DNA of 64,000 nt, taken from Neolewinella agarilytica (GTDB lineage: Bacteria; Bacteroidota; Bacteroidia; Chitinophagales; Saprospiraceae). The stretch spans positions 163,454 through 227,453 of the forward strand of contig NZ_FOFB01000008.1 of the NCBI RefSeq assembly GCF_900110645.1. Direction: 5' to 3'. The notes beneath the pieces were generated by a model. That model did not search any database and was not told where the DNA came from. It saw only the letters and a list, made by a program, of their open reading frames with translations. Numbering within the stretch: position 1 is the stretch's first letter; each line of letters opens with the position of its first letter. Made by a program: the position numbers and the translations under genes. Below are positions 52,518 to 59,932 of the stretch, piece after piece.

Positions 52518-55500
52518 TTACTGAATGGTCACTTTAGTCGTACTTACCCGGCTATCACCGGTTACCTGAACAACGTAGACACCTGCGGGAAGCGAGGAGG
52601 TATTGATCGTTGTCAGCGTAGCGCCAGGTGCGAGATTAAGGGTGTTGGTGAATACGGCCCGGCCATCAATGCTGAAGAGCTGTACGGTAGCCTCACCGGC
52701 ACGTTCAGCGGTGATGTTGACGTTGACGACTTCGTTGGCCGGGTTGGGGAATACACTCACCTGCGTCTGCCCGAGTTGCGGATCATCCGTGTCCGTAGCG
52801 TCTCCGCCGAGTGCGAGTACACCAAGGTTGCCCACTTCGGCCCGGAAGTTATCTCCCTGGTCAGAAGTAAGGATGGCGGCGCTCTCATAGTTTACTACAT
52901 CGAGGAGTTCAATGTTATCAATCCACCAGCCTCGTGCGTTTACCGCAGCATCTGAGATGAAGCGGAAGCGGAAGTAAATACTCTGGTTAGCGTAGGCACT
53001 CAGATCAATGATGTTCTCTACGTAGCCCCCACTGTTGCCCCAGAATGAGGTCGTACCCTGCAGAGCCGCAGAGCCATCTGCAGATATTTCACCCCGGTAA
53101 CCACCCCGGACGAAATTGTCCGGAACGCGGGTCCAGGTTGAGTTGTCCGTACTGACTTCCACGATACCGGCATCCCAGCCTGCTTCGGTTTCGTACTTTG
53201 TGAAGAAGCGCAGCGCGGGATTGTCACCGGTTACGGGAACAGGCTGGAAGGTGCGCAATACCTGATCCTGAACTGAAGGAACGTTAACGATGTACCAGGC
53301 CAGTACGCCTTCGTATGGGGTCGTGTCTGTTTGCTCCCAGAGAACGTTGCCGTCCAGGCTTTCCAGTTCCCAGTTATCATCTCCGTCTTCGGAGCCGTCA
53401 AAGAAGTAGCTCGTGGAGCCCAACTCGGGGTCAGAGGTGACGGAGTAGATGATCGTCTCTTCGTCTTCGAATTCCATTTCGCCGACGTTAAAAGTAATAG
53501 TGTTGCCTTCAACGGTGAAGTTGTCGTTGCCACGAACGGAGCCTTCTTCGAAAGTCATACCTGCTGGGATCTGGTCGGTAATGGTTACGGTAGAAGTTAC
53601 CGAGTCCCGAAAGTTGGTAGCTTTCAGGGTGTAGGTAACGCCCTCGCCGGCATTGATAACGTCTACGTCAGCGGTCTTCGTCAGGTGTACCCCACCAATA
53701 CAGTAGGGGCTCAGGTCAAAAGCCTCGACGTTGTCCGTGGGGTCCTCTGCGCTACCCTGGTCGGCGGAAAAGCCCATGCCGCGACGGGCGAAGACTTCCC
53801 AGATCAAACACTGGTTAGCACCATCGTTGATCAACTCGTCTGCCTGAAGGATCCCATCACGGGCATCAATGGCACCGGGGCCACATCTGGTGGCTTTCAT
53901 CCCTTCAATCACCAGCTCAACGGCCTTGTTATTGCCGCCCGTTCCGTGAATCAGATCATCATCATAGCCGTATTCTTCGGTCATGGCCCAGTAGAGATCC
54001 CACAGGGTGACGGCCCAAACTTCTCCCCGGTTATGGGGCGAGGCATTATTGGCCGTAATGAAATTATCGTAGGTGAAGTCATTAATGGCAAAATCGGTAG
54101 AGTAGCGTTTTTCGCGAATTCCTGCACCGTCAATAGCCCCACGGGTAGAGTAGTTGCCAATGCCCCTTGGCTCGCTTCCGTCGGGGTTGTCCACCAGGGT
54201 CTGTGGGGTGGAGGCCAGCGTAAAGAAGTCAGACCAACCCTCTCCCAGAGATTCACCATTAAACACACAGCCGATGTTACTGGGGCCACCAACGAGACGG
54301 TTACTGACACCGTGACCGATCTCATGTGCTACAATTCCATTATCAAAATCACCATCGCGCGGAGGCGGAGCAGTAGACCGGAAGGTAACGGAGATGCTGT
54401 CATTAGCGGCCAGTGATACGCGCAGGGGCTGGCAGTTTTCAAAACTCAGGAAAACACTCGGGATGGTGACAGTAAGCTCAGGGTTGCCATTGGACATGCC
54501 GATCGTGCCACCACGACCGTCTGGGGAACCTTCCATTGCATCATTACAGATGACAACACCGACGGCACCAGCCTCTTGTGCATTAAAAACTTTCAGGGAG
54601 AAGTTACAGGTCCCCCGGGTAATCAATGCCATCTTACCGGCTATTTCATTTCCGTTAGTCACGGGGTCACAAGCCAGTGCCGGAGCAACTTCCACTAGCT
54701 GGCCTGTAGTGGGTATAGAGCCGATTACCGGACCGAAACCAGCCGTTCCGGTAGTGTATGGGCCGGAGACAGAAGCGGGCTCGGTTACGGTCATTATATT
54801 ACCTGTTTCCTCCCACAAGAACATCTGCATTACACCCGACTGCCCGTCCTCAGGAGTGAAAAAGTTGGCGTTGTTAGTGCCGGAGCCATCCTGGGCTTCT
54901 GCCATGATCGGGTCGCGATCTACGCCGCCACCCTTATAGTTATTACGCTGAAAATTGCCGCCTTCTTCGTCAAAGCCAGCATGGTAAAGCCAGTCGTGAA
55001 CTTTGTTGGTGGTATAGAAAACCTGGGTCAGAGAGGCGTTGAGGATGGTGTCTTCGTTTTCCTCATCGGCAAAGTAGTAGTCAAAAACGAGTTCGTCGCC
55101 ACCATCGGCAAAAATGCCGGGATCGGGTGTGTCGTCGTTGTCGTCGCGGTCCGGGTAGGCATAAACGTTGTTGCCACGGGTAATGGTGAATTCCGGGCCG
55201 TCCAAACCGTTGGTGTCGTGCCAGCCGAAGGGAGAGGCAATGGAGTCCGCCGGGTCAACTTCCAGCACGCGGCCATCACTGTGTAACGGAGATTCTTCGC
55301 CGAAGGGGAAGACCCGGTAGCTGGCACCGTCAGCAACAGTAGTTGTTTTGGCAAACGACTCGATGAGTTGCTCATGTACGGGCAGCTCGGCGGTAGCGTC
55401 GGTTTTGGCGCAGGCCGTATTGTAATTGTGTGTGTGATGCGGGGTGCCGAAATCACACTTCAGCACCAGATTGTCTTTATCCAGAATACGGCCATCGGTG

Positions 55501-56075
55501 GCATCGATCATCATCAGCCAGTAGTCGGCCCGGTCAGCGTGCTGGTCGATAACGATTCGCCAGGCGAGGCGCGCGCCTTCGTCAGTAGGGAGGATCATCA
55601 GTTTGGCCAGAAGCGGCTTTTGGGAGACGGCGGACCAGCTAAAGCTCATCTCACCATCCGTTTCGCTGAGCAGTACGGCGTTGCCGAAGGTGGGGGAGAC
55701 CGTGTTGACCGCTTCTGAGATGGCTTGTTGGGCGCTCACCGCAGGTGCAAGGGGGAGGCCGTAATCAGCCAGGTTGGCCACAAAACCATTGTTGCTGGCT
55801 ACCAGCTGGTCTCCGCGAAAGTGGAGAATGACCTGAGCATTGTTCACCGAAAGGCCACGGTACTGTTGGTTGACGTAGATGTGGCGGACGCCTCCGGGGG
55901 AGACATAGTTGTCAGTGATTTCCAGCTCCGCAACATCCTCCGCCGTCAGGCCAAGGTCTTCATGCTTATTGCGGAGATAGTCGATGGCCGCCTGGCCATC
56001 GTTTTGTGCTACTAGCGTAGCGGTTCCCAGCAACAGGAGCAGGGAGAAAAGGGTAGGAAATATTCTCATGTTCAA
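52518..56075 (-). CDS. M36 (fungalysin) metallopeptidase with PA, DUF11-like and T9SS sorting domains
   Basis: A secreted zinc protease of 1185 residues. A signal peptide is followed by an FTP-type propeptide (residues ~25-200). The catalytic part has HEIGH at 584-588 (AHEIGHGVSNRLVGG) and the downstream glutamate in ESLGEGWSDFFTLAS. A protease-associated (PA) domain lies in ALITRGTCNFSLKVFNAQEAGAVGVVICND. A DUF11-like repeat (AGEGVTYTLKATNFRDSVTSTVTITDQIPAGMTFEEGSV) and a jelly-roll segment follow, and the protein ends with a sorting domain (VSVFPNPANEVVNVNITAE ... LPAGVYVVQVTGDSRVSTTKVTIQ). Predicted to be exported by T9SS and to digest extracellular protein. One variant of the 17-bp word is in the propeptide coding region. 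Confidence 0.93.
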   Translation of the reverse strand: MNMRIFPTLFSLLLLLGTATLVAQNDGQAAIDYLRNKHEDLGLTAEDVAELEITDNYVSPGGVRHIYVNQQYRGLSVNNAQVILHFRGDQLVASNNGFVANLADYGLPLAPAVSAQQAISEAVNTVSPTFGNAVLLSETDGEMSFSWSAVSQKPLLAKLMILPTDEGARLAWRIVIDQHADRADYWLMMIDATDGRILDKDNLVLKCDFGTPHHTHNYNTACAKTDATAELPVHEQLIESFAKTTTVADGASYRVFPFGEESPLHSDGRVLEVDPADSIASPFGWHDTNGLDGPEFTITRGNNVYAYPDRDDNDDTPDPGIFADGGDELVFDYYFADEENEDTILNASLTQVFYTTNKVHDWLYHAGFDEEGGNFQRNNYKGGGVDRDPIMAEAQDGSGTNNANFFTPEDGQSGVMQMFLWEETGNIMTVTEPASVSGPYTTGTAGFGPVIGSIPTTGQLVEVAPALACDPVTNGNEIAGKMALITRGTCNFSLKVFNAQEAGAVGVVICNDAMEGSPDGRGGTIGMSNGNPELTVTIPSVFLSFENCQPLRVSLAANDSISVTFRSTAPPPRDGDFDNGIVAHEIGHGVSNRLVGGPSNIGCVFNGESLGEGWSDFFTLASTPQTLVDNPDGSEPRGIGNYSTRGAIDGAGIREKRYSTDFAINDFTYDNFITANNASPHNRGEVWAVTLWDLYWAMTEEYGYDDDLIHGTGGNNKAVELVIEGMKATRCGPGAIDARDGILQADELINDGANQCLIWEVFARRGMGFSADQGSAEDPTDNVEAFDLSPYCIGGVHLTKTADVDVINAGEGVTYTLKATNFRDSVTSTVTITDQIPAGMTFEEGSVRGNDNFTVEGNTITFNVGEMEFEDEETIIYSVTSDPELGSTSYFFDGSEDGDDNWELESLDGNVLWEQTDTTPYEGVLAWYIVNVPSVQDQVLRTFQPVPVTGDNPALRFFTKYETEAGWDAGIVEVSTDNSTWTRVPDNFVRGGYRGEISADGSAALQGTTSFWGNSGGYVENIIDLSAYANQSIYFRFRFISDAAVNARGWWIDNIELLDVVNYESAAILTSDQGDNFRAEVGNLGVLALGGDATDTDDPQLGQTQVSVFPNPANEVVNVNITAERAGEATVQLFSIDGRAVFTNTLNLAPGATLTTINTSSLPAGVYVVQVTGDSRVSTTKVTIQ
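55731..55748 (-). repeat. Dispersed 17-bp word, variant with longer spacer
   Basis: The minus strand reads GCACCTGCGGTGAGCGCC: both halves are intact but the spacer is GTGA instead of NCN. It encodes LAPAVSAQ in the M36 propeptide. Confidence 0.65.
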
Positions 56076-56298
56076 CTAGTCTTTAACGGAAGGTTTGATT
56101 GACACAGATGAGGAAAACAACAAATCATCCAGGTCGTAGTACAGTGATAGTTCATGTGCTCAGGGCACAATTCAAAACGTAAAAGTGAAGAAGGAGACCC
56201 TCCTCAATAGCTGTCAAAGCTAATCAATCGGGAGAAATTTGTCCTGACAAGCGCCCCAACTGTCGCCTAATGTTAATTTTTTGTCGGTAATTGGGAAT

Positions 56299-57807
56299 AT
56301 GGAAGACATATCCCGCTTGCCAGCCTTGCTGCTTTTAGCCCTTCTTTGCACCTGCGTCAGCGCCCAAAACACAGACCGTGATCTGCGCGGCGTCTGGATG
56401 GCCACTGTTCTCAACATCGATTATCCCCAAAATCCTACCGTTAGTGCAGCTACGCTGCAGGCTGATTTTAACTCCCAGCTCTTCCGCCTTCGGAAGGCGG
56501 GGATGAACACCATCTTTGTGCAGGTTCGCCCGGCCGGAGACGCCATTTATCCCTCTAAGCTGGCGCCCTGGTCTGAGTGGCTCACCGGCGTCCAGGGCAA
56601 AGCCCCGGTCAGCAATTTTGACCCCCTCGCCTACATGATAGAAACGGCGCATAAACAGGGCGTCGAAATTCATGCCTGGGTAAACCCCTACCGGGTCGCT
56701 ATGTCGCTGGACTCGACGAACTTTGCCCCCAACCATCTTTATCATACTCATCGGGATTGGGTCCGTACTTACAACGGACGCCGATACCTCGACCCCGGCT
56801 TGCCCGACGTGCGCGCCCACCTCGGTGAAGTAATTGATGAGCTGGTAGCCAACTATGACATCGACGGGGTTCACTTTGATGACTACTTCTACCCCTATCC
56901 CGCCGCCGGAATCCCCTTCCCTGACCAGGCCACCTGGTATCGCTACGGACAGGGCCGGCCGCTGGCCGACTGGCGCCGGGAGAACGTTAACACCTTCGTG
57001 GCCGAAACCTACCGCCGGATCAAGGCCGCCAAACCATGGGTACAGTTCGGCATCAGCCCCTTCGGGGTCTGGCGTAACCAAAGCCAGGACCCGCTGCGGG
57101 GCAGCGCCACCCGGGCCTCCGTTAGCAGCTATGATGACCTCTACGGAGACGCCCTGGCCTGGGCCGAAGCAGGCACCGTTGACTACCTCTTGCCACAACT
57201 CTACTGGAGCATGGATTATCCTCCCGCCAGTTATCGGGTGTTGGCCAGCTGGTGGGCGGGCAATGTTCCGCCGGGCGTGCGGATATACATCGGCCATGCC
57301 GCCTATAAAGTGGCTAGTAACGATGACCAGGCCTGGCATGACCTGGAAGAAATGCCCCGACAGCTTTCCCTGAACGAACAGCTTGGGCGAAGTAGCGGGA
57401 GTGTTTATTTCAGCACGAAATCCATCCTCAACAATCCCTTTGGGCTGGCCCAAAGATTGGCAGATCTTTATCCAACTATGGCGCTGCCTCCGGCCCGTAA
57501 CACTACCGTCCCGGTGGTGGCCACCAAAGTGAAACAATATAAACAGAAGCGGACGGAAAAGGGGAATCTCGTCGTTTGGGAAGTGAACAAGAAAACGCCG
57601 AAAGACCAACTTCCTCACTACTACGCCATTTACCGGGGGAGCGATTCAACCCCGATGACACTGCTGCATCGTACCCCTTATCATCAGGGGTGCCACCGAC
57701 TGCACTATTATGATAAACTGGCGGACCCATTGGTGCAGTATGTCTACCGTATAGTCCCGATGGATCGTTTTCACCGGAATATGTCCGTTGCCAAAGTAGC
57801 CCGTTAA
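56299..57807 (+). CDS. GHL10/family 10-like glycosyl hydrolase (DUF187)
   Basis: A secreted TIM-barrel protein of about 502 residues. The start is the ATG of MEDISRL; the TTG at 56281 is less likely. The signal peptide ends at ...CTCVSAQ, the CTCVSA part being encoded by a 17-bp word copy. The GHL10 region shows DLRGVWMATVLNIDYPQNPTVSAATLQADF, AGMNTIFVQVRPAGDAIYPSKLAPWSEWLTG, VEIHAWVNPYRV, YDIDGVHFDDYFYPYP and ISPFGVWRNQ. It ends with a fibronectin-III-like part (VYRIVPMDRFHRNMSVAKVAR). Predicted to act on cell-wall or other polysaccharides in the periplasm or outside. The substrate is not assigned. Confidence 0.9.
   Translation: MEDISRLPALLLLALLCTCVSAQNTDRDLRGVWMATVLNIDYPQNPTVSAATLQADFNSQLFRLRKAGMNTIFVQVRPAGDAIYPSKLAPWSEWLTGVQGKAPVSNFDPLAYMIETAHKQGVEIHAWVNPYRVAMSLDSTNFAPNHLYHTHRDWVRTYNGRRYLDPGLPDVRAHLGEVIDELVANYDIDGVHFDDYFYPYPAAGIPFPDQATWYRYGQGRPLADWRRENVNTFVAETYRRIKAAKPWVQFGISPFGVWRNQSQDPLRGSATRASVSSYDDLYGDALAWAEAGTVDYLLPQLYWSMDYPPASYRVLASWWAGNVPPGVRIYIGHAAYKVASNDDQAWHDLEEMPRQLSLNEQLGRSSGSVYFSTKSILNNPFGLAQRLADLYPTMALPPARNTTVPVVATKVKQYKQKRTEKGNLVVWEVNKKTPKDQLPHYYAIYRGSDSTPMTLLHRTPYHQGCHRLHYYDKLADPLVQYVYRIVPMDRFHRNMSVAKVAR
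56348..56364 (+). repeat. Dispersed 17-bp word, exact copy, inside a signal peptide
   Basis: GCACCTGCGTCAGCGCC with CTTT before and CAAA after. It encodes CTCVSA at the signal-peptide cleavage region of the GHL10 protein. Confidence 0.9.
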
Positions 57808-57896
57808 CAGAACTCAGGTTAAACCTTTTGGCAGGCTCCTGCCTTACTGTTAAGTGTCCTGTAGGGCACAGCTAATTAAACCAATACCATCATACT

Positions 57897-58751
57897 ATGC
57901 GCAAGCAATTATTCACACTCGCAGTAGCCGTTTTCGCGTTGCTGTTCACCGTTTCCCTGGAGGCTCAGATCAAGACGCCCCCCGCATCCCCTACCGTTAA
58001 AATGAAAACCACCATCGGCCTGACCGATGTACACGTAGAATACAGCCGCCCCGGCATGAAGGGCCGCAAAATTTTTGCTGCAGACGGACTCGTTCCCTTC
58101 GGCGAAGTGTGGCGCACGGGCGCTAACCAGGCGACCAAGCTCACCTTTGGCGGAGACGTCATGGTCGGCGGTGCAGAACTCAAGGCCGGTAGCTACGCCG
58201 TGCTCACCAAACCAATGGCGGATAGCTGGGAGGTAATGCTATACCCCTACGAAAGTGGCAGCTGGAACAGCTACACCAGCAAAGATCCCATCGCTGTTGC
58301 CAAGGCAATGAGCAAAAAAAATGGTTCTAAGGTGGAAACCTTCACCATTGAAGTACAGAACTACACTATGGAAGGTGCCGACATCATTATGAAGTGGGAC
58401 GAAACCATGGTTGCTCTGCCCGTAAAAACTAAAGTGAAGGAAGCCGTTATGGCTAACATCGATCAGGTAATGGCCGGCCCGAGCATGAACGATTACTACC
58501 AGGCAGCTTCTTTCCTCGCGGACAATGGCGACAAGAAGAAAGCCCTTGATTACATCAACAAGGCTGTTGAAATGGGTGGTGACACTCCTCGCTACTGGAT
58601 GGTACGCCGCCAGGCACTCATCCACGCTGACCTTGGCATGAAAGAAACGGCCATGGCTGCTTTCAAAAAGTCTATGGAGCTGGCCAAGAAGGCGGGTAAC
58701 ATGGACTACGTTCGCATGAACGAAAAGTCGCTCAAAGCCATGATGAAGTAA
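57897..58751 (+). CDS. DUF2911 secreted protein
   Basis: A 284-residue protein with a signal peptide ending ...VSLEAQ. It matches DUF2911: SPTVKMKTTIGLTDVHVEYSRPGMKGRKIFAADGLVPFGEVWRTGANQATKLTFGGDVMVGGAELKAGSYAVLTKP, then WEVMLYPYESGSWNSYTSKDPIAVAKAM. The C-terminal ~90 residues form tetratricopeptide-like helices (QAASFLADNGDKKKALDYINKAVEMGG, RRQALIHADLGMKETAMAAFKKSMELAKKAG). The function of DUF2911 is not known; it is usually periplasmic. It is followed by a good terminator, and stands alone between GHL10 and the sulfoxide reductase gene. Confidence 0.92.
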   Translation: MRKQLFTLAVAVFALLFTVSLEAQIKTPPASPTVKMKTTIGLTDVHVEYSRPGMKGRKIFAADGLVPFGEVWRTGANQATKLTFGGDVMVGGAELKAGSYAVLTKPMADSWEVMLYPYESGSWNSYTSKDPIAVAKAMSKKNGSKVETFTIEVQNYTMEGADIIMKWDETMVALPVKTKVKEAVMANIDQVMAGPSMNDYYQAASFLADNGDKKKALDYINKAVEMGGDTPRYWMVRRQALIHADLGMKETAMAAFKKSMELAKKAGNMDYVRMNEKSLKAMMK

Positions 58752-58783
58752 GGTTCTCCCGTAGAATTTTAATTCCTGAAAGA

Positions 58784-58819
58784 ATGGGGCCGTAGAGAAA
58801 TCTGCGGCCCCATTTTTTT
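58784..58819 (+). terminator. Rho-independent terminator after DUF2911
   Basis: ATGGGGCCG and CGGCCCCAT flank a 12-base loop, followed by seven T. Confidence 0.9.
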
Positions 58820-58857
58820 ACAAAAGGCTTGCATCTAATTTTTGACTCAGGGGTTAA

Positions 58858-58897
58858 TACTATCCTACTATCATTACTATCCCACTACCAAACTAAC
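58858..58897 (+). repeat. 8-bp-period array just before the sulfoxide reductase start
   Basis: TACTATCC, TACTATCA, TTACTATCC, CACTACCA and AACTAACC end one or two bases before the start codon at 58899. It is the only octamer array placed at a 5' end without an inverted partner. Confidence 0.6.
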
Positions 58898-58898
58898 C

Positions 58899-59426
58899 AT
58901 GTCCGCTACCGCTGAAATGCCCTACTTCATCAAGCCTTCTCAAAATCTGAGCGGCCCGGAGAAAAGAACGGCCTACGCCGAAGCACGTGCCGCCATTCTG
59001 GCAACGATTGGTGACGAGCAGAACGAAACGGTCAAAATGGTGACCATCAATTGCTTGCTGAAAACCTATCTGCCCTATTATTATTGGGTAGGCTTTTACC
59101 TCGTTCGCGGAGAAAACCAGCTCGTCGTTGGTCCTTATCAGGGGACACTGGGCTGCCTTTACATAGAATTTGGTCGGGGAGTATGTGGAACAGTTGCCGC
59201 GAGTGGTGTCACCAAAATAGTAGACGATGCTCACGCTCTGAAACAAGGAACGGAACATATCGCCTGCGATCCCAACAGCCGCTCAGAAATTGTTGTGCCC
59301 GTTCGCAGAGCAGATGGCTCCCTGATGGGGGTCTTTGATGTGGACAGCACGCTAAAGGCTTCATTCGATCAGGTGGATCAGGAAGAGCTGGAGCAACTGC
59401 TGATAGCCGTTTTTACCAAGGCATAA
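58899..59426 (+). CDS. msrC: Free methionine-(R)-sulfoxide reductase (GAF family)
   Basis: Reduces free methionine-(R)-sulfoxide in the cytosol. A 175-residue GAF-domain protein, started at MSATAEMPYF; a longer reading begins with TTG inside a tandem array. The three Cys of the family are present: Cys86 and Cys96 in GCLYIEFGRGVCGTVAAS (ten apart, as in E. coli 84/94) and Cys123 in HIACDPNSRSEIVVPVRR (E. coli 118). The GVFDVDS C-terminal motif is also conserved. These cysteines form the redox pair and resolving residues. The gene is followed by a long inverted repeat before the convergent rhodanese gene. Confidence 0.93.
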   Translation: MSATAEMPYFIKPSQNLSGPEKRTAYAEARAAILATIGDEQNETVKMVTINCLLKTYLPYYYWVGFYLVRGENQLVVGPYQGTLGCLYIEFGRGVCGTVAASGVTKIVDDAHALKQGTEHIACDPNSRSEIVVPVRRADGSLMGVFDVDSTLKASFDQVDQEELEQLLIAVFTKA

Positions 59427-59468
59427 TGATGGTGTTCTATCGAAATAGACCAGTGTACTAGCACTAAA

Positions 59469-59582
59469 GTGCTTTTTTTGACACAAAGAAGCACAAAGGC
59501 ACAGAGATCACAGAGAGACCGTTTATTATCGGAAAGACTCTCTGTGAACTTTGTGCCTTTGTGCCTTTGTGTCAAAAAGCAC
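59469..59582. repeat. Octamer-period inverted repeat (~43-bp arms) between convergent genes
   Basis: The left arm reads GACACAAAG, AAGCACAAAGG, CACAGAGAT, CACAGAGAG. The right arm, complemented, reads GACACAAAGG, CACAAAGG, CACAAAGTT, CACAGAGAG. They match except for a two-base indel and a few substitutions, around a ~20-base loop, and an outer GTGC...GCAC clasp closes it. It is one of the longest hairpins in the window and a likely bidirectional terminator. Confidence 0.9.
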
Positions 59583-59591
59583 GTAGCGCCT

Positions 59592-59888
59592 CTATCCTTG
59601 GTAAGCCAACATGCCTCCTTCCAAATTACGAACGTTGGTAAAGCCCGACTGCTGTAATAGATGTTGGGCCATGCCGGAGCGTTTGCCAGAGCGGCAGTAG
59701 ACGATGATCTCGTCATCCTTGTGGTTGGCCAGCTTATCGAAAGAAGCCGTAAGTACGCCAAGGGGGATATGAATACCTCCTACATTGAATTCAGCTCGTT
59801 CGTAGTCTTCGCGTACGTCCAGCAATACATAATCGTTCTTGCCTTCGGCTTCGCGTTGCTTGAGTTCCTGAATAGTTACGTCCATCAA
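59592..59888 (-). CDS. Single-domain rhodanese-like protein
   Basis: A 98-residue rhodanese fold: VTIQELKQREAEGKNDYVLLDVREDYERAEFNVGGIHIPLGVL, with the active-site loop VYCRSGKRSG carrying the catalytic Cys65 and ending HLLQQSGFTNVRNLEGGMLAYQG. Such proteins carry sulfur as persulfide and serve in sulfur transfer or cyanide detoxification; the acceptor is unknown. It is convergent with the methionine sulfoxide reductase gene and lies between it and a T9SS-exported protein. Confidence 0.92.
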   Translation of the reverse strand: MMDVTIQELKQREAEGKNDYVLLDVREDYERAEFNVGGIHIPLGVLTASFDKLANHKDDEIIVYCRSGKRSGMAQHLLQQSGFTNVRNLEGGMLAYQG

Positions 59889-59932
59889 TTTATTGTTGTT
59901 TGTGTGGGAAACACCCCGTTAGCGGAAATGGA

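Noticed and set aside
52755..52773. CACCTGCGTCTGCCCGAG in the M36 sorting domain
   Set aside because: The right half does not match the word, and the residues (LGQTQV) before the VFPNP motif are ordinary for a sorting domain.
56335..57618. A 427-residue open frame on the minus strand
   Set aside because: It is the complement of the GHL10 gene, whose plus-strand product has a signal peptide and clear family motifs; high GC codon use keeps the opposite strand open.
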